A stretch of 64,000 nucleotides of DNA from Prevotellaceae bacterium UBA3627. Its GTDB lineage: Bacteria > Bacteroidota > Bacteroidia > Bacteroidales > Bacteroidaceae. The stretch spans positions 16,503-80,502 of the forward strand of contig DFLE01000015.1 of NCBI GenBank assembly GCA_002373375.1, read 5' to 3'. The notes beneath the pieces are model-generated. The model was not told the DNA's origin and ran no database searches. It was given only the letters and a program-made list of their open reading frames with translations. Positions 33,960-42,659 of this stretch are shown here, one piece after another. A program made the translations under genes and the position numbers. Each line of letters opens with the position of its first letter. Position 1 is the first letter of the stretch.

Positions 33960-33967
33960 CAAAGGTA
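33960..33967 (-). promoter_or_regulatory. -7 box of the GH35 gene
   Basis: Minus-strand TACCTTTG, about 28 bp upstream of the start at 33932. A clear -33 TTTG is lacking in the A/T-rich sequence beyond. Confidence 0.5.
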
Positions 33968-34007
33968 CAAAAAATAAATAAAAAATATGTTTTTTTAAGA
34001 CTTTACT

Positions 34008-34039
34008 TTTTCCCGTTAGCGTTTTTTTTATTAATTTTG
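34008..34039 (+). promoter_or_regulatory. Probable gyrA promoter
   Basis: TTTT (34008-34011), 20 nt, TAATTTTG (34032-34039). The 135-nt leader holds a short GCCC/GGGC hairpin followed by ATTTTTG (about 34083-34102), which could act as a weak attenuator. Confidence 0.5.
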
Positions 34040-34174
34040 TAAATGTAATATTATGCGCAAAATGCGACAGAGGGCGTTTTAGGCCCCTTCTCGGGCATTT
34101 TTGTGAAAAAGGGTAGGGATGAGCAGAATAAGTGTAAAAAGAAGAAAGAAGTTAAAAAATAACGTATAAAATAA

Positions 34175-36745
34175 ATGGATGAGACACAGACGTACGATTA
34201 CGACCGCATCAGAAAGATAAACATCGAGGATGAGATGAAGTCAAGCTACATTGACTATTCAATGTCCGTAATCGTGGCCCGCGCACTGCCTGATGTGCGT
34301 GACGGCTTCAAGCCGGTACACCGCCGCATACTCTATGGTATGCTCGGCATTAACAATACCAGCAACCAGCCGTACAAGAAGTGTGCGCGTGTAGTAGGTG
34401 AGGTACTGGGTAAGTATCACCCACACGGCGACTCTTCTGTATATGGCGCCTTGGTGCGCCTGGCACAGGATTGGAATATGCGCTATACGCTCGTGGACGG
34501 TCAGGGTAACTTCGGTTCGGTTGACGGCGACTCTGCGGCAGCCATGCGTTACACCGAGTGCCGACTGAGCAAGATGGGTGAGCACATCATGGACGACCTG
34601 GATAAGGAGACGGTTGACATGATGAACAACTTTGACGACTCGCTGCAGGAGCCTACAGTGATGCCTACCAAGATACCTAACCTGCTGGTGAACGGTGGTA
34701 ACGGTATTGCCGTGGGTATGGCTACAAACATACCTACCCACAACCTGGGAGAGGTGATAGACGGCTGCTGTGCATACATAGATAATCCGGAGATAGATAC
34801 TGACGGTCTGATGCAGTATGTGAAGGCGCCAGACTTCCCTACGGGTGCATATATATATGGTATACAGGGCGTAAAGGATGCCTATGAGACCGGTCGCGGA
34901 CGTATCGTGATACGTGCGAAGGCAGAGATAGAGTCAGGCGAGTCACATGACAAGATTGTGGTGACAGAGATACCTTACGGCGTGAACAAGGCGCAGTTGA
35001 TAGAGAACATCGCCGACCTCGTGAAGGAGGGTAAGCTGGAGGGTATATCCAACGTGAACGACGAGACGGGCCGTCAGGGTATGCGTATCGTGGTTGACGT
35101 GAAGCGTGACGCTAATGCCAACGTGATACTGAACAAACTGTTCAAGATGACGGCGCTGCAGAGCTCGTTCTCTGTTAACTGCATTGCGCTGGTGAAGGGA
35201 CGTCCGCGCCTGCTGACACTGAAGGACTGCATAAAGTACTTCGTGGAGCACCGTCATGACGTGACAATACGCCGCACCAAGTTTGAGAAGCGCAAGGCTG
35301 AGGCTCGCGCCCATATACTTGAGGGCTTGATAATTGCCGTGGACAATATTGACGAGGTGGTGCAGATTATAAAGGCATCAAAGACTCCGACCGACGCAAA
35401 ACGCAGTTTGGAGGAGCGCTTCAATATTGACGAGCTGCAGTCAAGTGCCATCGTGGATATGCGCCTCGGACAGTTGACAGGCCTGCGTGTGGAAGAGCTG
35501 CGTAACGAGTATGTGGAGTTGGAGAAACTCATTGCATACTTGCAGCAGATACTTGAGGACCCTGAGCTGTGTAAGAAGGTGATGAAGGACGAGCTGCAGG
35601 AGGTGAAGGCGAAATACGGCGACGAGCGCCGCACACAGATAAAGCTCTCTAATGCAGAGTTTAACCCTGAGCAGTTCTATGCCAACGACCCTGTGGTTAT
35701 CACCATGAGCCACCTGGGATATATTAAGCGTACGCTGCAGACCGACTTCCGCGCGCAGAGCCGTGGCGGTACGGGTACACGCGGCAGCCGCACACGCGAG
35801 CAAGACTTCACAGAGTATATGTATGCGGCTGACGCACATGACATGATACTCTTCTTCACCCGCAAGGGACGTGTGTACTGGCAGCGCTGTTTCGAGATAC
35901 CAGAGGGAGCACGTGACTCAAAGGGACGTGCCATACAGAATATGTTGCAGCTGGAGCCAGATGACAGCGTGAACGCATTCCTCGGCATACAGAGCCATAA
36001 GTTCGTGGATGAGGAGTTCCTCAACAGCCACTTCGTGGTGTTTGCCACTAAGAACGGTACGGTGAAGCGTACCTGCCTGAAGGAGTTCTCACGTCCTCGC
36101 TCGCTCGGTGTGCGTGCAATCAACATCAGGGAGGATGACGACGTGGTTAACGTAATGCTCACCAACGGACACAACGAGCTGATACTTGCCAGCCGTAACG
36201 GTAAGGCAGTGCGCTTCAATGAGACCGACGTGAGAGTGATGAGCCGTCTGGCTACCGGTGTGCGCGGCATGACGCTGCAGGGCGATGACGACGCTGTGAT
36301 AGAGATGGTTGTGGCTTACGACCCAGAGCAGTCACTCATGGTTGTATCAGAGAAGGGCTTCGGCAAGCGCTCTAAGATAGGCGTGCTGACAGAGACCAAG
36401 CGCGAGGACGGCACCACCTATATGAAGGTGGAAGACGGCGGCTACAGGCTTAGCAAGCGCGGTTCGAAGGGCGTCAACACACTGAACGTGACAGACAAGA
36501 CCGGCAAGGTGGTGGCTGTGAAGTGTGTGAAGGGTGACGAGGACCTTATGATTATAAACAAGAGCGGCATAGCTATACGCTTTGCCATCACCGACACGGG
36601 CGGCGAGAAGGGACGCAACACGCAGGGCGTGAAACTCATAGAGCTGAAGAAGCGCGGCGAGGAGATAGCCAGTGTATGCGTAGTGCCGCATGAGGATGTG
36701 GAGGAGCAGGACGAGGCTGACGAGACAAATAATAATGTGGAGTAA
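34175..36745 (+). CDS. gyrA: DNA gyrase subunit A
   Basis: 856 aa. Breakage-reunion domain with the QRDR segment YHPHGDSSVYGALVRLAQ (81-98) and the catalytic Tyr in AAMRYTE. The C-terminal beta-pinwheel carries a GyrA-box variant (QSRGGTG) and repeated SR.G-type blade motifs, which favours GyrA over ParC. The E. coli Ser83 position is Ser (S87), but the Asp87 position is Gly (G91). The acidic tail EEQDEADETNNNVE is typical of gyrases. A TPR gene follows after 69 bp. Confidence 0.95.
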   Translation: MDETQTYDYDRIRKINIEDEMKSSYIDYSMSVIVARALPDVRDGFKPVHRRILYGMLGINNTSNQPYKKCARVVGEVLGKYHPHGDSSVYGALVRLAQDWNMRYTLVDGQGNFGSVDGDSAAAMRYTECRLSKMGEHIMDDLDKETVDMMNNFDDSLQEPTVMPTKIPNLLVNGGNGIAVGMATNIPTHNLGEVIDGCCAYIDNPEIDTDGLMQYVKAPDFPTGAYIYGIQGVKDAYETGRGRIVIRAKAEIESGESHDKIVVTEIPYGVNKAQLIENIADLVKEGKLEGISNVNDETGRQGMRIVVDVKRDANANVILNKLFKMTALQSSFSVNCIALVKGRPRLLTLKDCIKYFVEHRHDVTIRRTKFEKRKAEARAHILEGLIIAVDNIDEVVQIIKASKTPTDAKRSLEERFNIDELQSSAIVDMRLGQLTGLRVEELRNEYVELEKLIAYLQQILEDPELCKKVMKDELQEVKAKYGDERRTQIKLSNAEFNPEQFYANDPVVITMSHLGYIKRTLQTDFRAQSRGGTGTRGSRTREQDFTEYMYAADAHDMILFFTRKGRVYWQRCFEIPEGARDSKGRAIQNMLQLEPDDSVNAFLGIQSHKFVDEEFLNSHFVVFATKNGTVKRTCLKEFSRPRSLGVRAINIREDDDVVNVMLTNGHNELILASRNGKAVRFNETDVRVMSRLATGVRGMTLQGDDDAVIEMVVAYDPEQSLMVVSEKGFGKRSKIGVLTETKREDGTTYMKVEDGGYRLSKRGSKGVNTLNVTDKTGKVVAVKCVKGDEDLMIINKSGIAIRFAITDTGGEKGRNTQGVKLIELKKRGEEIASVCVVPHEDVEEQDEADETNNNVE

Positions 36746-36814
36746 GCGCATTCAACGTTTCGGGCGTTGATACGTCAAAATAATGATTAAACTAACAACT
36801 GTGAATAAACAATT

Positions 36815-37975
36815 ATGAAAAAGATTTTTATGACGATGCTGGCTGCTGTAGCAGTAACCGCATCATTTGCACAAGGCAATCCTAAAATTGCAAAGGAGAT
36901 AAAGGCAACAAAGGACTTTGTAGCCGGTAAGGAGGTACTGAAGCAGCAGTTTGAGACTCTGACTGACGAGCAGAAGGGACAGGCTTATGCAGAGCTCTAT
37001 AAGCTCGCTCTGCCTGCAGCACAGAAGAGCGCTCAGGCCCTGGAGGAGAACAAGACTGCAGAGGTGGACTACAAGGCTATAGCCAACGCTGTGGAGATGG
37101 CTGCTATGTGTGATAAGTTCAATGCCAAGAACGCCAAGGAAGCGAACATTGAGATGATGAACTACAGACCTCAGCTTGTCAATGCCGCTAACCAGACGTC
37201 AGACCTTGACGACAAGCTCCTTTACAGCCTTACCTACATCAACAGCGCCAACCCAAAGAGCCTTGAGGGTGTGGTGAAGGGTGAGGACCCTTATGTGGCT
37301 TTGTCTTCTTTCTTCGCTTGTGTAAGCTATTACCAGAAGCAGGACTTTAAGAACGCTGCTAAGTTTGCTAAGGCTGCGCTGCCTGATGAGCGTGTGACAG
37401 ATAACGCAGAGCAGATCTATCTCAGCTGCATAGGACGTGACCTGAACACTAAGCAGGACACTGTGAACTATATCAATGCGCTGAAGGACCTTAACGCTGA
37501 CAAGTATTTCCAGCAGATTTGCCTCCTCAACTATTACATCGGTGAGAAGGACGAGGTGAACTCTCTGATTAACAAGGCTATCACAGAGAACAAGAACACT
37601 AAGGTGGCTTACCTGGTACGTGGTACTATGCTCAGCGAGGAGAAGAAATTCGACGAGGCTATCGAGGACTACAAGAAGGTGGTAGAGGCTGACCCTGAGT
37701 TCGTGTCAGGTTGGGAGGCTCTTGCAGTATGTTACACCAACAAGGCTGCAGAGATAGAAATCAACCATGCAGACAAGAACGGCAGAGTGCTGGGAGAAAA
37801 CCTGGTGAACTTCAAGGCTGCTCTGGACGGTGCGGTAGCTGCTTACGAGAAGGTAAGAGAGCTTGATCCTAACCACGAGAAGGTATATAACTGGCCTATG
37901 CAGTTGCGCAGCCTCTATACCAGATTGGGACAGACTGCCAAGGCTCAGGAGATATCTAAGTTGCTCGGTGAGTAA
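36815..37975 (+). CDS. Exported TPR-repeat protein downstream of gyrA
   Basis: 386 aa with a signal peptide (MKKIFMTMLAAVAVTASFAQ). The mature protein is alpha-helical and rich in Ala/Lys, with recognisable TPR units at about 170-200 (YYQKQDFKNAAKFAKAAL) and 265-300 (AYLVRGTMLSEEKKFDEAIEDYKKVVEADP). It should be a periplasmic scaffold or adaptor. Followed by an 18-pair hairpin and another TPR gene. Confidence 0.8.
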   Translation: MKKIFMTMLAAVAVTASFAQGNPKIAKEIKATKDFVAGKEVLKQQFETLTDEQKGQAYAELYKLALPAAQKSAQALEENKTAEVDYKAIANAVEMAAMCDKFNAKNAKEANIEMMNYRPQLVNAANQTSDLDDKLLYSLTYINSANPKSLEGVVKGEDPYVALSSFFACVSYYQKQDFKNAAKFAKAALPDERVTDNAEQIYLSCIGRDLNTKQDTVNYINALKDLNADKYFQQICLLNYYIGEKDEVNSLINKAITENKNTKVAYLVRGTMLSEEKKFDEAIEDYKKVVEADPEFVSGWEALAVCYTNKAAEIEINHADKNGRVLGENLVNFKAALDGAVAAYEKVRELDPNHEKVYNWPMQLRSLYTRLGQTAKAQEISKLLGE

Positions 37976-38012
37976 GTATTTGTAATGAAAGTATTATTGT
38001 GACTTAATAGAA

Positions 38013-38052
38013 AAACGTTGGGAACCGGGCTGATGCCCTGTTCTCAACGTTT
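38013..38052 (+). terminator. Long hairpin between the two TPR genes
   Basis: AAACGTTGGGAAC-C-GGGC pairs with GCCC-T-GTTCTCAACGTTT, loop TGAT. No T-tract follows, so it may be a processing or partial termination site. Confidence 0.55.
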
Positions 38053-38069
38053 GAATAAAAATAGGTGAT

Positions 38070-39323
38070 ATGCGTAAGATTGTAGTTCTGTTTATCCTTA
38101 TTGCTTCTGTCATTGTCGGTGCCTACGGGGCTGACAAGAAACAGATAAAGCAGTTGAAGGCGGATATCGCATCGGCAAAGGATGCGATAAAGAATGCCGT
38201 GGACATGGAGAAGAACGACAATAACGCGCAGAAGAAACTGAACGCACTGGAGAAGAGTGAGCAGACGATAGCTAAGTACTTGTCTCAGGACGAGTACAGG
38301 GAGAGGAAAGATTTATACCTCCTGCTGATTGACTTGGTAAGGAAACAGTATGAGGCCGGGAATGAGAAAATGTATCTGAAACAAAAGGTGGACACTGCCT
38401 GGTATGTAAGGACCGGGCGCAGAATGTTTCTCACAATGGAGAAGTTTGACAGTCTGGATGCGAAGCCTAACGAGAAAGGAGTTTCAGAACCATCATATAG
38501 AAAGAAGCACGGCGCGTTTCTCGCACCGTACAGGGAGAACATTAAGAAGGGAGGCATATACTTCCTGAAACACAAGGAGTGGGCAGAGGCATGGCAGTGC
38601 TTCGACGTGTATCTGGAGTCGCGTAACTGGAAGATGTTTGCAGACCAGAAGAATGACTCGGTGGATGACAGGAAGGTGGCCTATCTGTCGGTGGTGTCGG
38701 CTAAGGAGATACCAGACCTGGACAAGGCTTTGAAGTATTCTACAGAGGCACTGGCAGACACGGCGAAGAGGGAGAACGCCCTGATGTTGTTGTCGGAACT
38801 GTCGCTGGACAAGGGCGACTCCGCATTGTATGTGAAATATGTAACGGAGGGCTTCAAGCAGTATCCGTTGTCAGAGTATTTCTTTCCACGCCTGATAGAC
38901 TACCATACGGAGAAGGGCGACTATGTGCGCTCGGAGAAGTATGTGGACGAAGCACTGAAGAAGGATTCTCTCAACGGATTGTTCCTGTTGGCAAAGCATA
39001 CTGTACTGATGTCAATGGAGAAGTATGATGATGCGTTGAGGTATGCCTCCTTGTTGCAGCAGAGGAACGACACTCTGCCTATACTGAATTATAATATAGG
39101 ATATATATATAATGTGAAGGCTCAGCAGACGCTGAAGAAGACGGGAGTGCCCTATCGTCACCGTATGAAGGAGGCACAGAAGTATTACAGGCTCCTGTTG
39201 CCGTATATGGAGAAGTATCGCAAGGAAAAGCCTGAGGACCGTCAGCGTTGGTATCATATATTGTATGATGCTTATCTGAACCTCAATAAGGGAAAGGAAT
39301 TTAATGCTTTGGAGGGTAAGTAA
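38070..39323 (+). CDS. Exported TPR-repeat protein
   Basis: 417 aa. Signal peptide 1-20, a charged coiled region (22-70) and TPR-like helices through the rest (KEWAEAWQCFDVYLESRNW, DYVRSEKYVDEALKKDSLNGLFLLAKH, KYDDALRYASLLQ). It is a relative of the preceding TPR protein in layout. The following MltF-like gene overlaps its end by 20 bp, so the two are translationally linked; TPR proteins often organise peptidoglycan enzymes, which is a reasonable inference here. Confidence 0.75.
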   Translation: MRKIVVLFILIASVIVGAYGADKKQIKQLKADIASAKDAIKNAVDMEKNDNNAQKKLNALEKSEQTIAKYLSQDEYRERKDLYLLLIDLVRKQYEAGNEKMYLKQKVDTAWYVRTGRRMFLTMEKFDSLDAKPNEKGVSEPSYRKKHGAFLAPYRENIKKGGIYFLKHKEWAEAWQCFDVYLESRNWKMFADQKNDSVDDRKVAYLSVVSAKEIPDLDKALKYSTEALADTAKRENALMLLSELSLDKGDSALYVKYVTEGFKQYPLSEYFFPRLIDYHTEKGDYVRSEKYVDEALKKDSLNGLFLLAKHTVLMSMEKYDDALRYASLLQQRNDTLPILNYNIGYIYNVKAQQTLKKTGVPYRHRMKEAQKYYRLLLPYMEKYRKEKPEDRQRWYHILYDAYLNLNKGKEFNALEGK

Positions 39324-40551
39324 ATATTTCTTTGTAGTTATTTCCCTCATTATCATATATGGATGTAAGGAGCGACAGACATCCATAGAGACGCCGTGGG
39401 GTGCTACGGTGGAGATGGAGGGGACAGAGAAAGATGATGCAGACACGGCATCGTCTGCTGACGCTCACTATTCACTTGAGGATATACAACAGGGTGGGGA
39501 GATGATAATGCTCACACTGTCAGGACCTGAGACTTACTATGACTATCATGGTAAGAGTATGGGTGCGCATTACTTGTTGTGTGAGAAGCTGGCTGAGCAT
39601 CTGCATGTCAAGTTGAGAGTTGACGTGTGCAGGGATACTACAGAGATGCTCAAGCGCCTGAGTGACGGGGAAGGAGATATTATCGCATATCCTATGACGG
39701 GTGCCAAGCGCGCGGACTTCGTGTCATGTGCCGTCGGATGGCTGACACGTAAGGACAGTAAGGACCTTACGGCGGCGATAACGGCATGGTATAAGTCGGG
39801 GATGATGGCTGAGGTAAAGAAGGAGGAACAGGTATTGCTGTCGATGCCGACAGTGACACGCAGGATATATCCTGTTATGTTGTCAGCCACGAAGGGACAG
39901 ATATCAAGTTATGACATATTCTTCCGTAAGTATGCGGCAGTGGCTGGCATGGACTGGGTGATGATGGCGGCGCAGTGTTATCAGGAGTCGTGCTTCGACC
40001 CGAAGGCACACTCATGGGCTGGTGCGTGTGGTCTGATGCAGATTATGCCTGCCACGGCAGACCATCTGGCTTTGCCGCGTGGACAGATGTATGAGCCGGA
40101 GCCTAATATAGCTGCTGCGGCACGTTATATGCGTGAGTTGCAAGGACTGTTCCGTGATGTGGCAAACCCTGTGGAGAGACAGAAGTTCGCACTGGCAGCA
40201 TATAACGGTGGATATCACCATATACGTGATGCTATGGCTCTGGCAGGGAAGTATGGCGGTTCTGCACAGAGGTGGAATGATGTAAGACGATATGTGCTGC
40301 TGTTGGCAGACTCACGTTACTATCGTGATGCGGTGGTTAGGAACGGATATATGAGAGGTTCGGAGACTGCTGCTTATGTAGATATGATTATGGAGCGTTA
40401 CGCATCATACCGTGACGCACTGCATTCAGGGAAAAAGATTGTATCGTCAGTGAAGCAGAAAAGCTATGATGTGGAGAACTTCAAGGCACCGGAGACAAGT
40501 TCTGCTGCTGCCCACAGAGCTTCTAAAAAGAATAAATGGAGGAAAGATTGA
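39304..40551 (+). CDS. MltF-like membrane-bound lytic transglycosylase
   Basis: 415 aa lipoprotein (signal FVVISLIIIYGC, lipid Cys21). Residues about 60-200 match part of the solute-binding-like regulatory domain of MltF (MIMLTLSGPETYYDYHGKSMGAHYLLCEKLAEHL); residues about 210-360 are an SLT domain with catalytic Glu in CYQESCFDP, then GACGLMQIMPATA, NIAAAARYM and ALAAYNGG. It cleaves the MurNAc-GlcNAc bond to anhydro-muropeptides. It is shorter than E. coli MltF (518 aa). Overlaps both neighbours (20 bp upstream, 16 bp downstream). Confidence 0.88.
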   Translation: MLWRVSKYFFVVISLIIIYGCKERQTSIETPWGATVEMEGTEKDDADTASSADAHYSLEDIQQGGEMIMLTLSGPETYYDYHGKSMGAHYLLCEKLAEHLHVKLRVDVCRDTTEMLKRLSDGEGDIIAYPMTGAKRADFVSCAVGWLTRKDSKDLTAAITAWYKSGMMAEVKKEEQVLLSMPTVTRRIYPVMLSATKGQISSYDIFFRKYAAVAGMDWVMMAAQCYQESCFDPKAHSWAGACGLMQIMPATADHLALPRGQMYEPEPNIAAAARYMRELQGLFRDVANPVERQKFALAAYNGGYHHIRDAMALAGKYGGSAQRWNDVRRYVLLLADSRYYRDAVVRNGYMRGSETAAYVDMIMERYASYRDALHSGKKIVSSVKQKSYDVENFKAPETSSAAAHRASKKNKWRKD

Positions 40552-41300
40552 CGGGAAATAACAGTACGGTAGGCGAGTCTGGTGCGACTGGCACTGCTGG
40601 CGAGGCATTGCGTGGTTTGCGTGACGGCATACCCATAGCATTGGGATATTTCGCTGTGGCTTTCTCTCTCGGCATAATAGCCAAGAGAGGAGGACTGACG
40701 GCTGTGCAGGGATTTATAACAAGTTTCTTTACGCGTGCTTCGGCAGGAGAGTATGGTGTATATACGCTCGTGGCGCTGAGCGCCGGATATGTGGAAGTGG
40801 TGGCAATGAGTCTTGTCACTAACCTGCGTTATCTGTTGATGAGTGCCGCATTGTCTCAGAAGATTGCACCGGGCACGTCACTGCTGAAACGGTTGCTTAT
40901 GGCATGTTGTGTTACTGATGAGGTGTTTGGCATTTCTATAGTCCATGAGGGATATACACCGCCTGTATATACATATTCAGCCGCATTCATATCATCTTTG
41001 TTCTGGGCGTCAGGATGCGCTGCGGGCATAGTGGCAGGAGGTGTGTTGTCTGGTAATATTGTGGCTGCTTTGGGCGTGTCGTTGTATGGAATGTTTCTTG
41101 CTATCATAGTGCCACCCGCACGACGTGACCGAAACGTGCTCTATGCCCTAGTGGCAAGTTGTGTGTTGAGCGCGTTGTGTGCAGTGATGCCTTTGGTGAG
41201 CGAGGTGAGTCAGGGTACGCGTATAATATTGTTGACAATTGTGATATCTGCCGTAGCGGCTTGGCTGCGTCCTATTAATGATGATGACAATGAGAGGTAA
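40536..41300 (+). CDS. azlC: AzlC-family branched-chain amino acid exporter, large subunit
   Basis: 254 aa with several membrane helices. GLRDGIPIALGYFAVAFSLGIIAKRGGL is the diagnostic AzlC start, followed by TNLRYLLMSAALSQK. With AzlD it forms a BCAA exporter in the cytoplasmic membrane. Overlaps mltF-like by 16 bp and azlD by 23 bp, the usual azlCD pairing; the reason for coupling to a murein hydrolase is not apparent. Confidence 0.88.
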   Translation: MEERLTGNNSTVGESGATGTAGEALRGLRDGIPIALGYFAVAFSLGIIAKRGGLTAVQGFITSFFTRASAGEYGVYTLVALSAGYVEVVAMSLVTNLRYLLMSAALSQKIAPGTSLLKRLLMACCVTDEVFGISIVHEGYTPPVYTYSAAFISSLFWASGCAAGIVAGGVLSGNIVAALGVSLYGMFLAIIVPPARRDRNVLYALVASCVLSALCAVMPLVSEVSQGTRIILLTIVISAVAAWLRPINDDDNER

Positions 41301-41595
41301 CATTATTATATATATACTGTTGGCTATAGTCACCACCAACTTTATACGTGTGCTGCCGATGGTGCTGATAAAGGGACGTATAAAGAACAGGTTTGTGCGT
41401 AGTTTCCTTTACTATGTGCCATATGTGACGCTTGCCGTGATGACATTTCCAGCTATAGTAGAGGCGACAGAAAACCCGTTGGCTGGTGTGGTTGCATTGC
41501 TTGCAGGCATTGTTGCAGCGTGGTTTGGCATGGGGCTGTTTCCTGTGGCTGTGCTCTGCTGTGTCATTGTCTATGCCATGGAGTGTGTGTTATAA
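41278..41595 (+). CDS. azlD: AzlD-family exporter small subunit
   Basis: 105 aa, four predicted membrane helices (IIIYILLAIVTTNFIRVLPMVLI, FVRSFLYYVPYVTLAVMTFPAI, two more at 70-105). The FIRVLPMVL and YYVPY motifs are typical of AzlD. Start codon is ambiguous among the run of ATGs (41278, 41281, 41284, 41290); all overlap azlC. A hairpin follows at 41613-41648. Confidence 0.88.
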   Translation: MMMTMRGNIIIYILLAIVTTNFIRVLPMVLIKGRIKNRFVRSFLYYVPYVTLAVMTFPAIVEATENPLAGVVALLAGIVAAWFGMGLFPVAVLCCVIVYAMECVL

Positions 41596-41612
41596 ACTAT
41601 ACGCCTAAAAAA

Positions 41613-41648
41613 ATACTGGTTACAACGATGAGACGTCGTAACCAGTAT
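41613..41648. terminator. Stem-loop between azlD and aqpZ
   Basis: ATACTGGTTAC pairs perfectly with GTAACCAGTAT; A-rich on the left and TCTTAT on the right. Suited to convergent transcripts. Confidence 0.7.
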
Positions 41649-41705
41649 CTTATGTCATGAATGTGTAAACCGAGGTTTACTTCTTATCTTTGTCTTATTT
41701 CTTTA

Positions 41706-42395
41706 TTACTCCTCGTCTTTCTTGCAGCAACCGCAGCAAGGACCTACAGCTTTCCAGCAGCAAGCAGCAAGCAAGCCGCCAACAAGTGGACCAACGATGA
41801 ATACCCATAAGTTAGCGAGAGCCTCGCCACCTGCGAAGATAGCAGGACCGATAGAGCGTGCTGGGTTGACGCTGGTGCCAGTGAAGTGGATGCCTACGAG
41901 GTGGATGAGTATCAGTGACAGACCAATGGCAAGACCGGCGAAGTTGCCTGCGCCTACCTTAGAGTCTGTTGTACCAAGCACAACAAACACGAATAGTGCT
42001 GTCAATACTATTTCAACGATGAGAGCCGTAACGACACTGCCGTTACAACCGGCACCGATACCGTTGGCACCAAGACCAGAGGTGCAGCAGTATATTCCTG
42101 CGAGAACAGCACCTGCGACAATACCACCGATGAGCTGACCGCACCAGTAACCACAAGCATCCTTAACACTCATACGACCAGAGGCAAGAACGCCAAGGGT
42201 AATGGCTGGATTGATGTGGCAACCAGAGATGCCACCGATAGTGTAGGCCATAGCTACTACAGCCAGACCAAAGGCAATTGCTGTGCCTACAACGGCTGCT
42301 GTGTTTTCTTCTGCACATCCAAGTGATACGGCTGCGCCACAACCGAGGAACGTAAGCACGAATGTGCCGATTGCTTCTGCAATGTACTTTTTCAT
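41706..42395 (-). CDS. aqpZ: Aquaporin Z with cysteine-rich tail
   Basis: 229 aa, six membrane helices, two NPA loops (HINPAITLG, SVNPARSIGP). Selectivity-filter residues fit a water channel: Phe in the AFGLAV helix, His in ILIHLVGIH, Thr and Arg in the second loop. Odd points: Cys-rich surfaces, with the C-terminus ending ACCWKAVGPCCGCCKKDEE, and further Cys in the extracellular loop (YCCTSG). Such a tail might bind metal or respond to redox state. 51 bp downstream of the small membrane protein gene. Confidence 0.93.
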   Translation of the reverse strand: MKKYIAEAIGTFVLTFLGCGAAVSLGCAEENTAAVVGTAIAFGLAVVAMAYTIGGISGCHINPAITLGVLASGRMSVKDACGYWCGQLIGGIVAGAVLAGIYCCTSGLGANGIGAGCNGSVVTALIVEIVLTALFVFVVLGTTDSKVGAGNFAGLAIGLSLILIHLVGIHFTGTSVNPARSIGPAIFAGGEALANLWVFIVGPLVGGLLAACCWKAVGPCCGCCKKDEE

Positions 42396-42446
42396 AGTTC
42401 TTTGTTTTTTAGAGTTAGTAAAATTGGTTTATGTAAACAGTAATGT

Positions 42447-42626
42447 TTAGTTCCCTATCATATATGAGGCAATCATTGCAAGAAACATAGTTGCAGCAAT
42501 GATGACAAGAGACCACCAAAGGATGGCTGTAAACAGTTTCTTGTTGCGTCTGCGTTGCCGCATTTTGGTGCGGAAAGCAGTAGTGCTGCCTTTCTCCGCA
42601 TGATGTTTGTGACTTGACGTGTTCAT
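42447..42626 (-). CDS. Small single-pass membrane protein (59 aa)
   Basis: ATG at 42626 opens a 60-codon frame ending TAA at 42447-42449. The N-terminal half is basic and His-rich (MNTSSHKHHAEKGSTT, then KMRQRRRNKK), followed by one hydrophobic helix (LFTAILWWSLVIIAATMFLA) and a short tail. The positive-inside rule predicts a cytoplasmic N-terminus. It begins 33 bp after proS and ends 51 bp before aqpZ on the same strand. The strong charge and hydrophobic division argue that it is real. No family recognised. Confidence 0.65.
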   Translation of the reverse strand: MNTSSHKHHAEKGSTTAFRTKMRQRRRNKKLFTAILWWSLVIIAATMFLAMIASYMIGN

Positions 42627-42659
42627 GATTAATAAAGCTTATACTTTATTATACAGTGA

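Noticed and set aside
33933..33962. N-terminal extension of the GH35 gene
   Set aside because: Begins with a non-ATG codon inside the -7 box; the signal peptide starts at 33932.
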